From positions 1,333,001 through 1,397,000 of the forward strand of contig CP011020.1 of NCBI GenBank assembly GCA_001023535.1: a DNA stretch of 64,000 nucleotides, written 5' to 3'. Under the pieces are notes generated by a model, which saw only the letters and a list, made by a program, of their open reading frames with translations, had not been told where the DNA came from and searched no databases. Shown one piece after another: positions 60,269 to 64,000 of this stretch. A program made the position numbers and the translations under genes. How positions within the stretch are numbered: position 1 is the stretch's first letter; each line of letters starts with the position of its first letter. The DNA is from Pseudomonas chlororaphis (GTDB lineage Bacteria; Pseudomonadota; Gammaproteobacteria; Pseudomonadales; Pseudomonadaceae).

Positions 60269-61369
60269 TTAACCTTTAAGCTGAGCCAGGGCGCGGTAGT
60301 CCGCTCCCAGCGTGGCCTGTAGAACCTCTTTCGGATAATCGTCGGTCACTACCGCTTCGCCCATGCGGCGCAGCAGCACCAGACGCAGACGACCGTCGAT
60401 CACTTTCTTGTCGATTGCCATGTGTTCGAGGAAATCCGCCTCGGTCATTTCCTCGGGCGGGATCACCGGCAGCCCGGCACGCTGGAACAGGCGAATGCCG
60501 CGATCACGCTCCTGCTCGCTGATCCAGCCCAGCCGCGCGGACATCTCCAGGGCCATGACCGTCCCCGCCGCCACGGCCTCGCCATGCAGCCAGACACCAT
60601 AGCCCATGTGGGTTTCGATGGCGTGGCCGAACGTGTGACCCAGGTTGAGCGTGGCACGCACGCCCGACTCCCGTTCGTCGGCACCGACCACCGCGGCCTT
60701 GGCGGCGCAGGAGCGCTCGATGGCGTAGGTCAGGGCCGTCTGATCCAGGGCTCGCAGGCGGTCGACATTCTCTTCGAGCCAGCCCAGGAACGGCTCGTCG
60801 CAGATCAGCCCGTACTTGATGACTTCCGCCAACCCGGCGGACAGCTCGCGGGCCGACAGGGTGTTGAGGGTGGCCGTGTCGATCAGCACCACGTTGGGCT
60901 GATAGAACGCACCGACCATGTTCTTGCCCAGCGGATGGTTGATGCCGGTCTTGCCGCCCACCGAGGAGTCGACCTGGGACAGCAGCGTGGTAGGGATCTG
61001 GATGAAATCGACGCCGCGCTGGTAGCAGGCGGCGGCAAAGCCGGCCATGTCGCCGATCACACCGCCCCCCAAGGCCACGACCGTGGTGCGGCGGTCGTGC
61101 CGCGCGCTCAGCAGGCCATCGAAGATCAGTTGCAGGGTTTCCCAGTTCTTGAACGCTTCGCCGTCGGGCATTACCACGGAAATGACCGAATAGGCCGACA
61201 AGGTGCGAGCCAGGCGTTCCAGGTACAGGGGGGCGACGGTTTCGTTGGAGATGATCGCCACTTGTCGCCCGGCGATATGCGGCGCCAGCAGTTCAGGCTG
61301 GTCCAGCAAACCTTCGCCAATGTGAATCGGGTAGCTGCGCTCGCCCAGGTCGACCTTAAGTGTCTGCAT
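60269..61369 (-). CDS. aroB: 3-dehydroquinate synthase AroB
   Basis: This 366-residue NAD- and metal-dependent enzyme is the second step of the shikimate pathway. '[18 protein letters not shown]' binds NAD, and '[15 protein letters not shown]' and '[12 protein letters not shown]' hold substrate and zinc ligands. ATG 61369 is chosen because the family starts '[15 protein letters not shown]'; the upstream frame is a shadow of aroK. Confidence 0.97.
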   Translation of the reverse strand: MQTLKVDLGERSYPIHIGEGLLDQPELLAPHIAGRQVAIISNETVAPLYLERLARTLSAYSVISVVMPDGEAFKNWETLQLIFDGLLSARHDRRTTVVALGGGVIGDMAGFAAACYQRGVDFIQIPTTLLSQVDSSVGGKTGINHPLGKNMVGAFYQPNVVLIDTATLNTLSARELSAGLAEVIKYGLICDEPFLGWLEENVDRLRALDQTALTYAIERSCAAKAAVVGADERESGVRATLNLGHTFGHAIETHMGYGVWLHGEAVAAGTVMALEMSARLGWISEQERDRGIRLFQRAGLPVIPPEEMTEADFLEHMAIDKKVIDGRLRLVLLRRMGEAVVTDDYPKEVLQATLGADYRALAQLKG

Positions 61370-61514
61370 GTGTCCCCACAGTGAAGATGGAATCAGAGCG
61401 TCCTGCCTGCAATTAACGAAAGTCCACGGTGATACGACGCCGTCCGATGGCCATACGCCACGCCCCGAGCGGGCCACGACGGGACGTCGAGGATAGCGCA
61501 TTTCGCCAGGCGCA

Positions 61515-62033
61515 TTAACGGGGAGGCAGTTGCTGCAAGCGCTCAAGGATGTCCAGCACCACCATCCGCGGCGGCCGCTCATCGGTTTCCACCACCAGGT
61601 CGGCGATCTCCCGGTACAGCGGATCACGCAACTCCAGCAGGTCGCGCAGGGTCTTGGCCGGATCGGCGGTGCGCAACAACGGCCGGTTTCGGTCGCGTGC
61701 CGTGCGACCGACCTGCTGTTCGACCGACGCGTGCAGGTAGACCACCCGTCCGCCGGCATGCAGCGCCCGACGATTGGCTTCGCGCATGACCGCGCCGCCA
61801 CCGGTGGCCAGCACCACGCCCTCGAACGCGCACAGCTCGGCGATCATCGCCTGCTCACGGTCACGAAAGCCCGGTTCGCCTTCCTTGTCGAAGATCCATG
61901 GGATATTGGCGCCCGTGCGCAATTCAATTTCCTTGTCGGAATCTTTGAACGGCAGGCGCAGCTCTTTGGCCAGCAAACGGCCGATGGTGCTTTTTCCAGC
62001 CCCCATCGGCCCTACAAGAATCAAATTTCGCAC
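61515..62033 (-). CDS. aroK: Shikimate kinase AroK
   Basis: This 172-residue enzyme phosphorylates shikimate with ATP. The P-loop 'GPMGAGKST' (8-16), 'KDSDKEIE', 'LATGGGAV' and the lid 'RDRNRPLL' are all present. The start is GTG 62033, four bases after the pilQ stop. A gap of about 145 bp precedes aroB. Confidence 0.96.
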   Translation of the reverse strand: MRNLILVGPMGAGKSTIGRLLAKELRLPFKDSDKEIELRTGANIPWIFDKEGEPGFRDREQAMIAELCAFEGVVLATGGGAVMREANRRALHAGGRVVYLHASVEQQVGRTARDRNRPLLRTADPAKTLRDLLELRDPLYREIADLVVETDERPPRMVVLDILERLQQLPPR

Positions 62034-62037
62034 AGAA

Positions 62038-64000
62038 TCAACGACTCACAGCAATCGCCTGGTTGTTCATGATACGCGGAGTGAGGAACACCAGCAGCTC
62101 GGATTTTTTCTCCGAGACCACATCACGCCGGAAAAGGCGGCCAAGATACGGCACATCGCCAAGAAATGGCACCTTATCTACAACCTTGCTCTGAGTATTC
62201 GAGAAAACCCCGCCAATCACAATGGTCTCGCCGTCGTTGACCAGCACCTTGGCATTGACCTCGTTTTTCTTGATCGGCGGTACATCCTGCACCTTGTTCA
62301 GGTAGTCGGGCTCATCCTTGGTGACCTTGACCTCCATGATGATGCGGTTGTCCGGCGTGATCTGCGGCGTGACTTCCAGCGACAGCGAGGCCTCCTTGAA
62401 CGACACCGAGGTAGCACCACTGGAGCTGGCTTCCTGGTAGGGAATTTCCGTGCCCTTGAGGATCTTCGCCGTCTCCTTGTCGGAGGTCACGACCTTGGGC
62501 TGGGAAACGATTTCGCCGTTGCCGGTTTTCTCCATCGCCGTCAATTCCAGGTCCAGCAGGACGTTGTCGGTGATGAACGCAATGCCGATCCCCGAGGTGT
62601 TGCCTGACACACCCATGTCGACGAACGGCTGGTTGGTGCCCGTACTCCCCGGCGTACCGATGGTCGTGGAAGTCCCGGACGTGACCCCGGAAGAGTTCCA
62701 GTTGCCCTGGTTCTGTATCGAACCGCCCCAGCGAACGCCCAGGTTCTTGTCGTAGTCGACGTTGGCCTCCACGATCCGGGCCTCAATCATTACCTGGCGC
62801 ACCGGGATATCCAACTGCGCGACGATCCGACGCAGCTCGTCGAGCCGGTCCTGGGTCTGGTAGGCAATGATGTTGTTGGTGCGCTCATCGACGGTGATCG
62901 TGCCACGCTCATCGGCTTTGGCCTCGGCGCTGGTCACCGACTGGAACAGCTTGGCGATGTCCGCGGCCTTGGCGTAGTTGACCTGCAGCAGCTCCCGGCG
63001 CAGCGGCGCCAGGTCGGCAATCTGCTTCTGGGATTCGAGCTCCTGGCGCTCACGCGCCGCAATCTCGTCGGCCGGCGCCACCAGCAGCACGTTGCCGACC
63101 TTGCGCTTGTCCAGGCCCTTGGTCTTGAGCACCAGGTCCAGCGCCTGGTCCCACGGCACATTCTGCAACCGCAGGGTGATGCCACCCTGCACCGTGTCGC
63201 TCGCCACCAGGTTCAGGTTGGTGAAATCGGCAATCAGTTGCAGGACCGAGCGCACCTCGATGTCCTGGAAGTTGAGGGAAAGCTTTTCACCACTGTAGGC
63301 GGCGCGATCGGCATTGCGTTTCTGCAAGTCCTCGACAGTCATGGGCCGGACGCTGACGGTGAGCTTGTTGTCGGTCTGGTAGGTCGAATAATCGAAGGTG
63401 CCACTGGGCTCGATGCTGATCGTCGCCCGGTCGGTGCCGGCACTGGCATTGACGAACTGCACCGGGGTGGCGAAATCCTTCACATCCAGGCGCACCCGCA
63501 GGGGTTCGGGCAGCTGTGTGCGGGCGAAATTGAGGATGATCTTGCCTTCACGCTCCTGGATATCCGGCGCGATGGCGGGGTCGGACAAGTCGATCACGAC
63601 ATTGCCCTCGCCCTGGGTGCCGCGCTGGAAGTCCACCCCGCGAATCGCCTTGCCCGCCGGCGCGCGGGCCTTCACCGGGGCCGCACTGGCCAGCGCCGGG
63701 CGCGGCGCCGCGGCGGCCGGCGCGGGGGCTGTCGCAGGGGTTATCGCAGGAACCGCGCCCTTGCCCACCACCACGAACAGGTTGTTACCCTCGATACGGG
63801 TGTTATACGGCGCCAACTGAGTCAGCCCTATGATCAGCCGGGTGCGATCCCCTGCTTCGACCACGGTGGCGCTGCGGGCATTGCCGCCGCCCAGGTCATG
63901 GCTCTTGCTCGCCAGTTGATTGGTGACGCCCGGCAGGTCCAGGGCGATCCGCGCCGGCTGTTCGGTGGTGTAGCCCCGCGGCGTCGGCGGCGGCCCGTCG
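62038..64000 (-). CDS. pilQ: Type IV pilus secretin PilQ, truncated at window edge
   Basis: The stop is inside the window while the N-terminus lies beyond position 64000. The visible 654 or so residues hold the end of the AMIN (peptidoglycan-binding) region, a Pro/Ala-rich linker, secretin/TonB N-terminal domains ('[20 protein letters not shown]') and the C-terminal secretin barrel ('[20 protein letters not shown]', 'IVIGGVFSN'). PilQ forms the outer-membrane pore for type IV pili. The order pilQ-aroK-aroB-damX is typical of gammaproteobacteria. Confidence 0.95.
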   Translation of the reverse strand, partial: DGPPPTPRGYTTEQPARIALDLPGVTNQLASKSHDLGGGNARSATVVEAGDRTRLIIGLTQLAPYNTRIEGNNLFVVVGKGAVPAITPATAPAPAAAAPRPALASAAPVKARAPAGKAIRGVDFQRGTQGEGNVVIDLSDPAIAPDIQEREGKIILNFARTQLPEPLRVRLDVKDFATPVQFVNASAGTDRATISIEPSGTFDYSTYQTDNKLTVSVRPMTVEDLQKRNADRAAYSGEKLSLNFQDIEVRSVLQLIADFTNLNLVASDTVQGGITLRLQNVPWDQALDLVLKTKGLDKRKVGNVLLVAPADEIAARERQELESQKQIADLAPLRRELLQVNYAKAADIAKLFQSVTSAEAKADERGTITVDERTNNIIAYQTQDRLDELRRIVAQLDIPVRQVMIEARIVEANVDYDKNLGVRWGGSIQNQGNWNSSGVTSGTSTTIGTPGSTGTNQPFVDMGVSGNTSGIGIAFITDNVLLDLELTAMEKTGNGEIVSQPKVVTSDKETAKILKGTEIPYQEASSSGATSVSFKEASLSLEVTPQITPDNRIIMEVKVTKDEPDYLNKVQDVPPIKKNEVNAKVLVNDGETIVIGGVFSNTQSKVVDKVPFLGDVPYLGRLFRRDVVSEKKSELLVFLTPRIMNNQAIAVSR

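Overview
This 64 kb window is chromosomal DNA from a Pseudomonas, most likely of the P. fluorescens group. The evidence is uniformly high GC, typical Pseudomonas codon use, REP/REPIN palindromes of the GTGGGAGC...GCTCGCGAA and GTGGCGAGG kinds, and the block hemE / gltD-gltB-damX-aroB-aroK-pilQ. From memory, cvrA(nhaP2)-kefA-selO, a ParA-like gene and hemE-gltD-gltB-damX-aroB-aroK-pilQ occur in the same order in P. aeruginosa PAO1, so the window looks like a conserved backbone with accessory blocks inserted.

Layout. 1-5.7 kb: end of a K+/H+ antiporter, a giant MscK-type mechanosensitive channel and the AMPylase SelO. 5.7-9.8 kb: a higBA toxin-antitoxin pair, a LysR regulator divergent from a YcaC-like hydrolase, trxC flanked by two REPINs, and an orphan ParA ATPase. 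10.2-28.8 kb: a complete 21-gene aryl polyene (APE) pigment cluster, all on + and mostly joined by 4-bp start/stop overlaps. It encodes a type II polyketide machine (ketosynthase/chain-length factor, two ACPs, ketoreductase, dehydratases, a ligase fused to a dehydratase), ring-supplying and tailoring enzymes (ammonia-lyase, methyltransferase, FAD oxidoreductase), lipid attachment (glycosyltransferase, two acyltransferases) and export (LolA-like, MMPL, lipoprotein). 28.9-32.9 kb: a 1332-residue protein resembling large Pseudomonas toxin-like proteins.

33.1-36.9 kb is an AT-richer island. It holds an enterobacterial-type queC, a convergent VUT/YhhQ-family transporter with an unusual N-terminal extension that overlaps an XRE-type regulator gene, a pair of small Pseudomonas-type proteins, and a 389-bp internally deleted IS1182-like element with intact 16-bp inverted repeats. 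36.9-39.2 kb: a LysR/MFS divergent pair.

39.3-50.8 kb, all on -, is a type II secretion operon, gspC to gspM. In transcription order it is preceded by a GbpA-like lytic polysaccharide monooxygenase (LPMO) and a cytochrome b561. This suggests one module for making, possibly electron-feeding and secreting a chitin-active LPMO. 51.1-64 kb is housekeeping: hemE, glutamate synthase (gltD, gltB), damX, aroB, aroK and the truncated pilQ.

The observations most worth following are the queC/preQ0-transporter/regulator island, the LPMO-b561-T2SS operon, and the fused ligase-dehydratase and extra Kef-like membrane protein inside the APE cluster. No tRNA, rRNA or CRISPR array was seen.
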